A stretch of 64,000 bases of DNA. Source: Microbulbifer sp. ALW1. Lineage in GTDB: Bacteria; Pseudomonadota; Gammaproteobacteria; Pseudomonadales; Cellvibrionaceae. The position numbers and the translations under genes were made by a program. Positions 19,816 to 28,458 of this stretch are shown here, in pieces. The stretch is taken from positions 330,001 through 394,000 of the forward strand of contig NZ_CP047569.1 in NCBI RefSeq assembly GCF_009903625.1, written 5' to 3'. The notes beneath the pieces were generated by a model, which saw only the letters and a list, made by a program, of their open reading frames with translations, was not told where the DNA came from and did no database searches. Position 1 is the first letter of the stretch, and the number at the start of each line of letters is the position of its first letter.

Positions 19816-20694
19816 CTAAGCAATTTCAGCAACAGACTGCACTGCGGCTCCGCAGGACTTTATTCGCGTACTGGCATCCGGAATCAGTCCGGTATCAGCA
19901 GAAAAACTTGCGACTATCTGCTCAAAATCTGCCTTTCTAGTGGCGTAGTCCTCGGCCTCACACCAGAGAAACAGCGTAAAAATCTGGCCACCATTTTGAA
20001 TACAGGCCACCAGATAGTGCACCGGCACCGAATCCACCTGTGCCGTTATTTCACCAAAATATCCAGGAAAACAACCCTGCTCAAGGGGTGTCGGCGGCAT
20101 CACAACAAGTCCCGATGCCACCTTGGAGGCGCACTGCTTCAACTGAGCATCACAATATTCAGCGATCGACGGAGCCATCTGAAGCTCCCTGAGCGACTGA
20201 CACAACACTACAAGAAACTGATTTTCGTGAATATTTCCTGCCTGAATGACAGAACCCTTGTTCAGGTCTTCAAATATCTGCCAGCTAGCCGGCACCTTGA
20301 GTGAGCAACTTCGATCTTCGGCAAAAACCTCGGTATAACGCCGGATTACGGTGTCAACGGGCAACCTTGGATTTTCGGACTTTTCATCGTTGCTTTCCGA
20401 TGAAATTTCTGACGAAACCGCTATCGTTTGAATTTCACCCTCACCACGACGCAATAATTGCCCATCCTGAATCAATTCGGCGTACCAGCCCGCCTGCCAG
20501 AAAGCATCGATTAACTGTTCGCCCTGTCGCGAATTCGCGCAGGTTTTCACTACCAGCCGCCCCCCGGTCAACAGTTGCTTTATACGGGGAAAATCCAGAT
20601 TAAAGCTCTGCGCCAGGCGTCTAATTCCTTCCCGGCGCTCAACGCCATCCCGCAACACCCCGGTAAAAATGACCTGGCATGAGTCTGCAGACAT
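19816..20694 (-). CDS. Uncharacterised two-domain protein of the T6SS locus
   Basis: 292 residues with no signal peptide or membrane span. Residues 1-75 (CQVIFTGVLRDGVERREGIR, then LTGGRLVVKTCANSRQG) resemble a small domain often seen at the N-terminus of uncharacterised gammaproteobacterial membrane proteins. An acidic Ser/Glu linker follows (about 95-110). The C-terminal part (about 120-275: CSLKVPASWQIFEDLN, then YFGEITAQVDSVPVHYLVAC) has the look of a Mog1/PsbP or DcrB-like fold, the fold class that includes Eag effector chaperones. That resemblance is by eye only. The gene sits downstream of a 379-base control region with two palindromes and heads the tssA-B-C block. Confidence 0.6.
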   Translation of the reverse strand: MSADSCQVIFTGVLRDGVERREGIRRLAQSFNLDFPRIKQLLTGGRLVVKTCANSRQGEQLIDAFWQAGWYAELIQDGQLLRRGEGEIQTIAVSSEISSESNDEKSENPRLPVDTVIRRYTEVFAEDRSCSLKVPASWQIFEDLNKGSVIQAGNIHENQFLVVLCQSLRELQMAPSIAEYCDAQLKQCASKVASGLVVMPPTPLEQGCFPGYFGEITAQVDSVPVHYLVACIQNGGQIFTLFLWCEAEDYATRKADFEQIVASFSADTGLIPDASTRIKSCGAAVQSVAEIA

Positions 20695-21073
20695 TATTCA
20701 TCCCTGATTTTTCGCCCTGGCTCTAAATCCTTGAACCAGAGATAACTTGTTGTATCGACAGATTGAACGCGGCCTGATACCGGCCACCGCACAAATCTTC
20801 AAAGGCATTTCCAAATCAACGCGCACTCGCCTCCGGTACTTTTTCCACTGAGAGGCTGTATATGCGAATAAATGCCAGCGGCAATAAACGGTACGCACGT
20901 ACCCGTTACGGAAAAACCAAACTACTATTTTATCGAAATTGGATTTTGATTAAACACCGTTTTCCTTGATCACCCGGGGAAATCCGCGTTTTTATTGGTA
21001 CGAATATACCAATTAAAAGGAAATTGATTCTCTCGCTGCACAGCAGTTTATTCCTCACATAATACGTCCAGGC
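20695..21073. promoter_or_regulatory. Internal control region of the T6SS operon with two palindromes
   Basis: A 379-base gap inside an otherwise tightly packed leftward operon. It contains TTGGTA-CGAATA-TACCAA (20995-21012, perfect 6-bp arms) and GGTACG-CA-CGTACC (20890-20903, perfect 6-bp arms). Both include the GGTACG core found upstream of hcp/ppkA and of the RAYT-like gene. AAGGAAATTGATT at 21017-21029 is shared exactly with 2911-2923. The region is AT-rich near 20920-21030 and is a likely second promoter for genes 19816 to 8598. A 66-codon frame at 20698-20898 is probably not a gene. Confidence 0.55.
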
Positions 21074-21763
21074 TCACCAGTGATACTTTGGCGCCCCAAG
21101 CATGGTGCAATAGACAGATGGATCCGGCAGCCCTGCACTCAACATTACGTTGTGATTCACACTCGGTGATGGTGCGCACCACCAGAGGCTGAAGCTGGAA
21201 TACTGATCCTTGCACATGGCTTCCAGCAAACCCGGGTATGCCAGATCGATGGATCCCTCAACACTCAACAACCGTTGCTCCGCAGCCCCCTCCGGGGAGC
21301 TAGCACCGGCATCCAACATTGCCAACACCGGGAAGCGCTCCGACAAGTGATCCACAAGCAGAGCATTCTGCAGTGCCTCAATGGCCAGTTCAGAAAGCGC
21401 TGCGTACCAACTTTCTGCCCGTACCTGAATATCAAATGGATTGGTGCCGGCGGCCAGGGGAACCGCCATTGTTACCGGAAAATATCGCCCCACACTGTCG
21501 ACACTGGGAACCAGAATCCCGGCCCACGCACGCTCGCTCAACACTCCAGACGAAAGTGCGAAACGCCAGATCGGACTGGTCAGATAATAATCCAGCCATT
21601 TTTCACCCACGAGTTCCCGGGAACCGTGCACCGCGCGCTGTAGCCATTCGTCCCATGGCGTAACAAAACTTGAGGGCAGGTCTCTCTGCACGAAGTCACC
21701 GTGGCCAGGTAACTTACCGAAGATACCTTTGCCAGCGGGCTTCATCGCCATTGATCCATCCAT
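21074..21763 (-). CDS. tagF: T6SS accessory protein TagF (ImpM)
   Basis: TagF is a post-translational regulator; in Pseudomonas it restrains T6SS firing by sequestering Fha. The 229 residues begin with the diagnostic GIFGKLPGHGDFVQRDLPSS and WDEWLQ, then WRFALSSG and VGRYFPVTMAVPLA. The protein is a stand-alone TagF without a phosphatase fusion; a separate PppA is encoded at 32995. It lies 39 bases downstream of tssM. Confidence 0.93.
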   Translation of the reverse strand: MDGSMAMKPAGKGIFGKLPGHGDFVQRDLPSSFVTPWDEWLQRAVHGSRELVGEKWLDYYLTSPIWRFALSSGVLSERAWAGILVPSVDSVGRYFPVTMAVPLAAGTNPFDIQVRAESWYAALSELAIEALQNALLVDHLSERFPVLAMLDAGASSPEGAAEQRLLSVEGSIDLAYPGLLEAMCKDQYSSFSLWWCAPSPSVNHNVMLSAGLPDPSVYCTMLGAPKYHW

Positions 21764-21802
21764 ATCGTATTCCCTCTACTGATATTGGCGGTACGCCAGC
21801 GC

Positions 21803-24800
21803 TCACAACACCTGCGGGCAGCGATAGTTGCCAAGCAGGTTTTGATCAAATGGGTTGTAAACACCGGTGGCGGAAAGACGCAGCTGTGCTGAACGCCCAG
21901 ACTCACTGAAAGTCACCAGGTACTCCGAACTACTCTTACCCTGCTCCAGGCGAGAATTCATCAGCAGACGGTACCAGGCCCAGTCCCCTTCAAAATGCTG
22001 GCGATGAACCGTTTCATTCAAGTCTTCGAAAATAACCCGTACGCGATTACTTTCTCCGCCCCGCCAGTCGACTTTGGTACTGGTGCGCGGCCCGTGTGAA
22101 TAGGGCACTCGCTGAGCGCCCATTTCCAGGGCAAACAACCGCACGCCGGAATCGAGTTTTGTGGGTTCCACCCGGAAGCTGTACCCGACCTGTTCCCCCT
22201 GACTGAACAGGGTTTTTCGAATGCGCTCCGCTCGCTGCATCTGCGCAAGAGTTGAACTCGAGACCCCCAGGCTGCGCCCCTCGAGAGATTTTGATTTCCA
22301 GCTACGGGTATCAATAAATGGCTTAAGGTACTCCTGTATAAACTGCTGCTCGACGCCGCCCGGCTTGAAGTAACTGTTGAACTCCATTACTGGCGCTTCC
22401 TGCTCGCCAGTCGAGCGCAGGGGAAAGCGGCCGGACAAGCTGCGATTGAACACGCTGTACACCTGCTCTCGCCAAACCCTGTCGGCGTGGTGCTTGGCCT
22501 TAGCCATCACCAGTGACCAGGTACTATCAGCAATTTGTTCAAGCCAATGATCAAAAGGTGCCGGCGCATTCGCTGCCTTGATCCGCAACTGCTTGATTGC
22601 ATCGCCCGCGCCATTGAATCGCGCCTTGGCCTTGTTAAACGCAACCTCGTCCGGGTCTACACCACTGTCGATTTCCGCCAGGTATTCCTGCAGCTGATTG
22701 ATACTGGAAAGATATTCCTGAATACGCGCCGGTCGACCTTTTTCGCTACGCGTCATGCGCTGTAACTCTTCAAACCGCAAATCGACGATCGTCGGTTGAA
22801 ATTTTTCGGTGATCGCATCGGCGGCGCCGCTTACTGCAGCGGCACCCATTCTTCGCGTGGTACTGGAGACCGGCAGTGGAACACCACTGGCATCCACCGG
22901 AATTTCCGGTCGTGGCGTAAGCCGTGTATTGTCCGCCGTTATTTCTGATACGGCCAAAAGCGGTGAATACACCGGGTCGGATAGCTTGGATAACACGTCC
23001 AGCGCTTGGGCGGTGGACTGGAATCCACGAATGGAAAAGGCGGTCAGGAATTTCTGCCAGCGCTGCTGGTATTCTCCCAGGTAAATCCGCTTCACTTCTT
23101 CGCCGAGTTTCTCCCGATCGTCTTCCGTGAAGTCTTCACCACTCAGTTCACCGCCGTAAATCCAGCGCTCTTCCGCGAGCTGATCCAGAAGCGGTGAATC
23201 GGCGCCAAACTCCAGTTCCTTGTAGCCCGCCTTGGTATACAGGTACGGCATCCTGAATTGTGTATCGGTTGCATCGATTCCGAAGAGCTGGGCAGTGTCT
23301 CCACCCACTTCGCCATAAAGATCGATTTCTGTCATGCCCAATTCACTGCGTTGCATTTGCGCGTACAGGCGTTGCGGCACGGGTATCCGACGCAGCTGCT
23401 GTCGCGCACTTGCAACCACGCGCTCATTAGGCTCCAGGCCCTCGGGCAATGGCTCGGCAAAGAGTCGCTCCAGGTGACCGAGCAATTGCTCCTGCTTGGC
23501 GGCCTCCCCGGAAAGCTGCCGGGACCAGTCAGCACTGAAGTAGCTCTTCAGAACCTCAATATCGCGCTTCTCCGGATTGAAAAACATCAGATAGGTTTTC
23601 AGCGTCTGGGTCAGGGCTGGATCGCTACTATCCAAGCGCGCCAGATCACGCTCGAGTGAACGCTGCAGCGCGGGCAGGAAGCTCGTGCTCAACTGTTGAC
23701 GATAGAGCTTGTCGGCGGCCAGGTCGACGCGCTCGTCATAGAGCCCGAGGTTATTCAGCCAGGGATGCTCTTCTTTCTGATAAACACGGGATGCGGCGTG
23801 CAGCGGCTCCAACAATTTGAGTGAATCTACCGGCGTCAGACGTTGCCCGGTACTATCTTTCTTTTGGAACTGGAACTCGGCAATCTTGTCATCCACTTCA
23901 CCCATGTAAATTTTGTTCTGGGTGATACTACCGGTCCACAGTAACAGTGCACCGACAAATACGGCAGCAGACCCGGCGTAAACAGCACCGCGGAACCAGC
24001 GGGTTGCCGTTTCAAGCTTCCGGTTTACCCCAACCAGCTCTGCCTCCGGGAAGATGACATCTTTCAGCAGCCGATGCAGGAAGTAGCTCTTGCCCGCCCC
24101 CTGGAACTTCTGCGCCACATCGCGCTCGAGTCCAAAATCCGCACTGACGGAGGCCATCATCCGGTCGACCGGACTTCCCTCCTGGGTACCACTGGTAAAG
24201 TAGATTCCGCGCACCATGGGTACTGTATCGTAGCGATTCGGGCTAAAGGTCTGCTTGATAAAGTCGCTCAGTACGGTCTGCAGCCCTTCCATTCGCGCGG
24301 GAAAGCCCTGCAGCAATGCGCGCCGCTCCACGTTGCGCTCCTGGTGTATCCGCCATAGTACGCGCTGGTTCAGGCGTTCAACCAGGCTACGGAATTCACC
24401 AACAAACGTATCCAGCGGTGCTCCCGTTGCAGCACTTTGCTCTTCCGGGAAACTGACACCCCACACCTGTTCCCGCTCAGCCTGGGACAGGTTGTCAAAA
24501 AACTCACTAAAACCTGCCACCAGGTCGCATTTGGTGAAGGTAAGGTAAATGGGGAATCGGATGCCCAGTTGCTGCTGCAGGTCATTGATGCGCGCGCGTA
24601 TGGTTTTCGCCTGATGCACCCGCTGCTCGGTGGTCTGCACCATCAAGTCCTGCAGGCTAATGGCAACCAGAACCCCATTGATCGGACGACGACGGCGGTA
24701 GCGTTGCAGAAGGCTCAGAAATGCCTTCCACGCACTATTGTCATACACCCGGTGGCTGTCCTGGGTGGTATAGCGGCCAGCGGTATCAATCAGGACCGCA

Positions 24801-25342
24801 TCGTTGGTAAACCACCAATCACAGTTACGCGTTCCGCCGACGCCACCCAGCGCTTCCTTACCGTGACTTTGCGCCAGGGGAAATTCCAGTCCCGAATTCA
24901 CCAGCGCAGTGGTTTTACCCGAGCCAGGCGGCCCGATGATGATGTACCAGGGCAGCTGGTAGAGGGAAACTTTACCGTGCGCAGATTTGAAGCGCGCCTT
25001 GCGCAACACTTCCATTGCTTCGCGAAAACGGGTGGACAGCGCACTCAGCTCTTCGCGGCTGCGCTCCTGATCCGGGTCTACCTCTTCTTCCTGGGATGCC
25101 TCTATGCCTTCAATAAGTGCCTGATTCTGGCGACGCTCAACCAGCCACTGACTCAGGTTCCAGACAAGCCAGATCGCAAAAATAAAGACAATTATGGTTA
25201 TCCGCACACCGGAACTCAGTGTGGCGTTATCACTGCCAAACTTAATGTAGTCGGCTGCAAACCAGATCAATAGCGATAGCGCACTCAACCCTATCAGCCC
25301 CAACACCCATTTGTTGGTAAAAAAATTGATCACTCGTTTCAT
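21803..25342 (-). CDS. tssM: T6SS inner-membrane protein TssM (IcmF)
   Basis: Large subunit of the TssJLM membrane complex. In 1179 residues there are two N-terminal membrane helices (about 13-30 and 46-64), a cytoplasmic GTPase-like domain with intact Walker A GPPGSGKT (137-144) and VLIDTAGRYTTQ, and a third membrane helix (about 438-455, AGSAAVFVGALLLW). A long periplasmic part ends in the C-terminal beta domain (WAWYRLLMNS-type segment, GVYNPFDQNLLGNYRCP) that binds TssJ. No frameshift is seen. Confidence 0.96.
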   Translation of the reverse strand: MKRVINFFTNKWVLGLIGLSALSLLIWFAADYIKFGSDNATLSSGVRITIIVFIFAIWLVWNLSQWLVERRQNQALIEGIEASQEEEVDPDQERSREELSALSTRFREAMEVLRKARFKSAHGKVSLYQLPWYIIIGPPGSGKTTALVNSGLEFPLAQSHGKEALGGVGGTRNCDWWFTNDAVLIDTAGRYTTQDSHRVYDNSAWKAFLSLLQRYRRRRPINGVLVAISLQDLMVQTTEQRVHQAKTIRARINDLQQQLGIRFPIYLTFTKCDLVAGFSEFFDNLSQAEREQVWGVSFPEEQSAATGAPLDTFVGEFRSLVERLNQRVLWRIHQERNVERRALLQGFPARMEGLQTVLSDFIKQTFSPNRYDTVPMVRGIYFTSGTQEGSPVDRMMASVSADFGLERDVAQKFQGAGKSYFLHRLLKDVIFPEAELVGVNRKLETATRWFRGAVYAGSAAVFVGALLLWTGSITQNKIYMGEVDDKIAEFQFQKKDSTGQRLTPVDSLKLLEPLHAASRVYQKEEHPWLNNLGLYDERVDLAADKLYRQQLSTSFLPALQRSLERDLARLDSSDPALTQTLKTYLMFFNPEKRDIEVLKSYFSADWSRQLSGEAAKQEQLLGHLERLFAEPLPEGLEPNERVVASARQQLRRIPVPQRLYAQMQRSELGMTEIDLYGEVGGDTAQLFGIDATDTQFRMPYLYTKAGYKELEFGADSPLLDQLAEERWIYGGELSGEDFTEDDREKLGEEVKRIYLGEYQQRWQKFLTAFSIRGFQSTAQALDVLSKLSDPVYSPLLAVSEITADNTRLTPRPEIPVDASGVPLPVSSTTRRMGAAAVSGAADAITEKFQPTIVDLRFEELQRMTRSEKGRPARIQEYLSSINQLQEYLAEIDSGVDPDEVAFNKAKARFNGAGDAIKQLRIKAANAPAPFDHWLEQIADSTWSLVMAKAKHHADRVWREQVYSVFNRSLSGRFPLRSTGEQEAPVMEFNSYFKPGGVEQQFIQEYLKPFIDTRSWKSKSLEGRSLGVSSSTLAQMQRAERIRKTLFSQGEQVGYSFRVEPTKLDSGVRLFALEMGAQRVPYSHGPRTSTKVDWRGGESNRVRVIFEDLNETVHRQHFEGDWAWYRLLMNSRLEQGKSSSEYLVTFSESGRSAQLRLSATGVYNPFDQNLLGNYRCPQVL

Positions 25343-25394
25343 GCAAAGCTCCAGGTTCCGGCGCCCTTGCGGCCGGGGGAATCAGTTCTGGCGT

Positions 25395-26303
25395 TCAGCG
25401 TGGCTGCGCAATAGTTTTGGTTTCTTTCGGAACTTCAATCATCAGCTGATCGATTTCCGTCGCTACCGGTGTCGCGCTCTGGTACAGCCACCAGCGATAG
25501 CCACTGAACGTCGCCGCGAGGACTCCCAGTACCACGCTGGCAATGACCCACAGGGGTATGTACTGGATCAAGCGGGTTTTTCGTTCCACGCATCCTTGCC
25601 AGCGGGGAGAAAGGTCTCGATCCATTGGCGGGCGATGACTTTCGATGGTGCGATAGAGGTTTTCGCGAATCTGCTCCAGCTGTTCGTAGCCACGTTGCAC
25701 CAGACGATACTTCCCCTGAAAACCGAGGCTCAGGCACAGGTAAAACAACTCCAGCAGCTCAATGTGGGATCCGGGTGTTTCCAGCGTGCGCTGAAGAATC
25801 TGAAAACATTTTTCACCTCCAAATGTTTCCTTGTGAAACAGGCTCAGCAGCGAGTGCTGGCTCCAGCCACTGGCGGTACCCCAGGGAGTAGACAGCACGA
25901 TTTCATCCACCACCGAACACAACAGGTAGCGCGCGGTCAGCACGGTTTCCGGAGACAGGGACAACTGCTTTGCTTCGCGTTCGAAATTCTGTATCTCACG
26001 GGTCAGCCGCTTGTGCAGATCCGGCACATTGCTGTGGTTCATGGTGGTGCGCAGCTTGATGATGGCGCCCAGCAGCTTTGACGCGGCCGAAATCAGCGGG
26101 TTGAGGCTGTTTTTGATGCGTATTTCTGGCGCACCTTCGGCACCCGCAAATCCCTGGGGTTGCGACTGATGTTGTGACTGGTTTTGTGACTGAGGTTGCG
26201 CGCCCCCCCCAGCACCACCTCGTGCGGCACCAGGCGTAGGGATCATAACTGTACGGTCGCCGGCACTGGGAGCCGCCGGTGGAGTGAAGGCATCATTACT
26301 CAT
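25395..26303 (-). CDS. tssL: T6SS inner-membrane protein TssL (DotU)
   Basis: Partner of TssM. After about 60 low-complexity Gln/Ser/Ala-rich residues comes the DotU/IcmH cytoplasmic domain (NPLISAASKLLGAIIKLR, YLLCSVVDEIVLSTPWG, FFHKETFGGEKCF-like LFHKETFGGEKCF, LELFYLCLSLGFQGKYRL). A single C-terminal membrane helix (about 258-280) and roughly 20 periplasmic residues follow. There is no OmpA-type peptidoglycan-binding extension. The gene starts two bases after the tssK stop. Confidence 0.95.
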   Translation of the reverse strand: MSNDAFTPPAAPSAGDRTVMIPTPGAARGGAGGGAQPQSQNQSQHQSQPQGFAGAEGAPEIRIKNSLNPLISAASKLLGAIIKLRTTMNHSNVPDLHKRLTREIQNFEREAKQLSLSPETVLTARYLLCSVVDEIVLSTPWGTASGWSQHSLLSLFHKETFGGEKCFQILQRTLETPGSHIELLELFYLCLSLGFQGKYRLVQRGYEQLEQIRENLYRTIESHRPPMDRDLSPRWQGCVERKTRLIQYIPLWVIASVVLGVLAATFSGYRWWLYQSATPVATEIDQLMIEVPKETKTIAQPR

Positions 26304-26305
26304 TG

Positions 26306-27643
26306 TCAGTTATTCCTTATTGCCCAGAGTTCCATGGTCAAACCTGGAAACTCGGCACCCAGGTGAACAGCAAATCCGCCAGACCGCTGCATGGCTTGCC
26401 AGAGCTCACCGGTACGTTCCAGCTCAAAATAGGTAAACCCCGCATGGTAGGGGATCTGACGCGGCGCCACCGGTAGTGCACGAATCGACAATCCCGGCAG
26501 CTGCGCCGAAATCAATTCACGAATTGCCTCGACCGGTGCCACCTTGGTCTGCCCCGGGAAGCGACTGCGCAAGAGATCACCCGGCATATCGGCTTTTGCG
26601 GCCATGATAAAGCTGGCCGTTTTGACCAGTGACGGATCGGTAATCGGTGCGACATAGATACCAAACTTGCGCTGTACCAGATCCATGGCAATGGCGTTCT
26701 GCTCCAGTACCGTAGACAGGGATTGGCGCAACGCAGAGAACAGGCCGGCGTAACTCTGCTGCAGGTTGTCATGCTGGTAGCGAGGTATTTCCGGCGGTCG
26801 CTTATTGCCAGAAGTAAATGTGGATAATTCGCCAGCGAGCTGTAACAGCTCCAGGAACAGGTTGTGCGGGTGTAATCTCGGTTGCGCGGTAATCTGCTTG
26901 AGTAGTGGCTCAAAGCGGTTGATTACCTGTAACAGCAGGTAATCGGCAATTTCAGCGGAACCGCTGCGGCCGCTGTCACTGAGGCGATGCCCCAGGGCAG
27001 AACCCCGGTGATCCAGCAGTCCTTTTACCTCTTCGATATAGGCTTTGATGACCGAGGATGCCTCCGCATTCAGTAGCGGTGGAATATAGTCGGAATCCAG
27101 CTCCACCGGTTTCTCCGGCTGGCGCTCGCGAATACGCGCAATACCGATGGCAGCGTAGCCACTGAGATCATCACTGCCCAGTTTCAGACAGGTGCGCAAC
27201 TTGCCAACCTGAATACGTGCTGCCTCACCGGACGTTGACGCACTGTTGCGCGCGTCAAAGTTACTCGCCTGGTATCGCGCCTGCGGGAAATCTTCCTGGT
27301 CTCTTACGGATTCCTGATTTCCCGGGCGCTTCATCGGGATACACAGGTAGACCACCTCGTCGCGGGTATTCACCGGCACATCGAGCACATCCGGCAGGTG
27401 CTCATTTTCCGGCGCCAGCATCGGTGTGCCATCCGGAAAAATACCACTGACCCGAGACAGGGAAATTTTCCCCATTGCCAACGGCTCACTATCGATGGCC
27501 AACTCCAGCATTCCCCAGGAATAGGGCCCCAAAGCCCCGGTCCGGGCTTCCAGCAATTGTTCGAGATAACGGTCCTGTTGCTGAAAGTGCTGCGGGCGAA
27601 GGAACATTCCCTCGCTCCAAATCACCTTGTTATTCGCCGACAT
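26306..27643 (-). CDS. tssK: T6SS baseplate adaptor TssK
   Basis: TssK links the baseplate to the TssJLM complex. The 445 residues open with the family signature VIWSEGMFLRPQHFQQQDRY. Later come LYLCIPMKRPG-like VYLCIPMKRPG, YIPPLLNAEASSVI, HPHNLFLELLQLAGELSTF and the C-terminal GLSIRALPVAPRQIPYHAGF with YFELER. It lies between tssJ and tssL in the usual J-K-L order. Confidence 0.95.
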   Translation of the reverse strand: MSANNKVIWSEGMFLRPQHFQQQDRYLEQLLEARTGALGPYSWGMLELAIDSEPLAMGKISLSRVSGIFPDGTPMLAPENEHLPDVLDVPVNTRDEVVYLCIPMKRPGNQESVRDQEDFPQARYQASNFDARNSASTSGEAARIQVGKLRTCLKLGSDDLSGYAAIGIARIRERQPEKPVELDSDYIPPLLNAEASSVIKAYIEEVKGLLDHRGSALGHRLSDSGRSGSAEIADYLLLQVINRFEPLLKQITAQPRLHPHNLFLELLQLAGELSTFTSGNKRPPEIPRYQHDNLQQSYAGLFSALRQSLSTVLEQNAIAMDLVQRKFGIYVAPITDPSLVKTASFIMAAKADMPGDLLRSRFPGQTKVAPVEAIRELISAQLPGLSIRALPVAPRQIPYHAGFTYFELERTGELWQAMQRSGGFAVHLGAEFPGLTMELWAIRNN

Positions 27644-27704
27644 ACATGATCCTTGTTGTCGCGCCAGGCTTTAGCCTCGCGAGATGTTGTTAGTGCGCCT
27701 TGCC

Positions 27705-27732
27705 CGATCGCGTTAATCTTTTTACGCGATCG
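27705..27732. other. Intercistronic hairpin between tssJ and tssK
   Basis: Perfect 9-bp arms CGATCGCGT (27705-27713) and ACGCGATCG (27724-27732) flank a 10-base loop, three bases beyond the tssJ stop. On the leftward transcript no T-run follows, so it may adjust tssJ:tssK stoichiometry or mRNA decay rather than terminate. Confidence 0.6.
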
Positions 27733-27735
27733 CGT

Positions 27736-28368
27736 TTAAAGTCCTTTGCCGGACTCGCGCAAACCTTTCAGGCGCTCGTATTCTTCGCTGGAGATGGTGA
27801 CGGTTTCGCCCGAATTTCCCTTCGGCGCACTACTGCCGCGCTTACTGCTGCCCGTTTGACTGGTAGCAGCCGCACGACGGCGTATATTGAGTGCGTCGGT
27901 GGAGGCGATGCGGGTTCCGGCGAGGGTGATCGCGTATTCGTTTTCCTTGTGATCGGTAATCGGCAGTAACATCAGGCCATCGGCCTGTTGATACTGAACA
28001 AATTCCGCCAATAGACCGATATATTTGACTTCAGGGGTAAGCGGCAGCCGCTCCAGTCGTTGCTCGCCCGGAGCAAACTCTTTTAGCACCACGGTATCAA
28101 TCAGGTCTTTGCCCAGGCGCGACTCTGCATTTTCGTAGAGGTTCAGGAACTCTTCCCGCGAGAACTGGCGATCGTCTGCGAGCATGAACACGCGCAGTAC
28201 TACCGGTGACGCGCGGCCATCACTGTCCGGGTTTACGTTGTTTTGGATATCCACGGCCAGCGCCACGCTGGTATCCAAGTTGAGCGTACGACGCGTTGTC
28301 TGGCAGGCGGAAAGCGCCACTGCCAGTACTGCTACCAGCAGGACATGTACTAATTTTTCTGTTTTCAC
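27736..28368 (-). CDS. tssJ: T6SS outer-membrane lipoprotein TssJ
   Basis: This lipoprotein anchors the membrane complex to the outer membrane. It has a classical lipoprotein signal (MKTEKLVHVLLVAVLAVALS) with lipobox LSAC and lipidated Cys22, then the TssJ beta-sandwich with DIQNNVNPDSDGRASPVVLR and the FSREEFLNLYENAESRLG loop. At 210 residues it is longer than many TssJ. The extra is a Ser/Lys/Gly-rich C-terminal tail (about 165-210), presumably exposed. Confidence 0.93.
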   Translation of the reverse strand: MKTEKLVHVLLVAVLAVALSACQTTRRTLNLDTSVALAVDIQNNVNPDSDGRASPVVLRVFMLADDRQFSREEFLNLYENAESRLGKDLIDTVVLKEFAPGEQRLERLPLTPEVKYIGLLAEFVQYQQADGLMLLPITDHKENEYAITLAGTRIASTDALNIRRRAAATSQTGSSKRGSSAPKGNSGETVTISSEEYERLKGLRESGKGL

Positions 28369-28458
28369 GATTGTCTCCGGGTTTTTGATACGACTCTAAT
28401 TTTTCGATGTCGCGTATTTTTCTGGGACCTACACTTTCCAGTAATCCACAAATGTTTG

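Noticed and set aside
20698..20898. 66-codon minus-strand frame in the 20.7-21.1 kb gap
   Set aside because: It has unusual Arg/Tyr-rich composition, no recognised motif and no clear ribosome site, and overlaps the palindromic control region.
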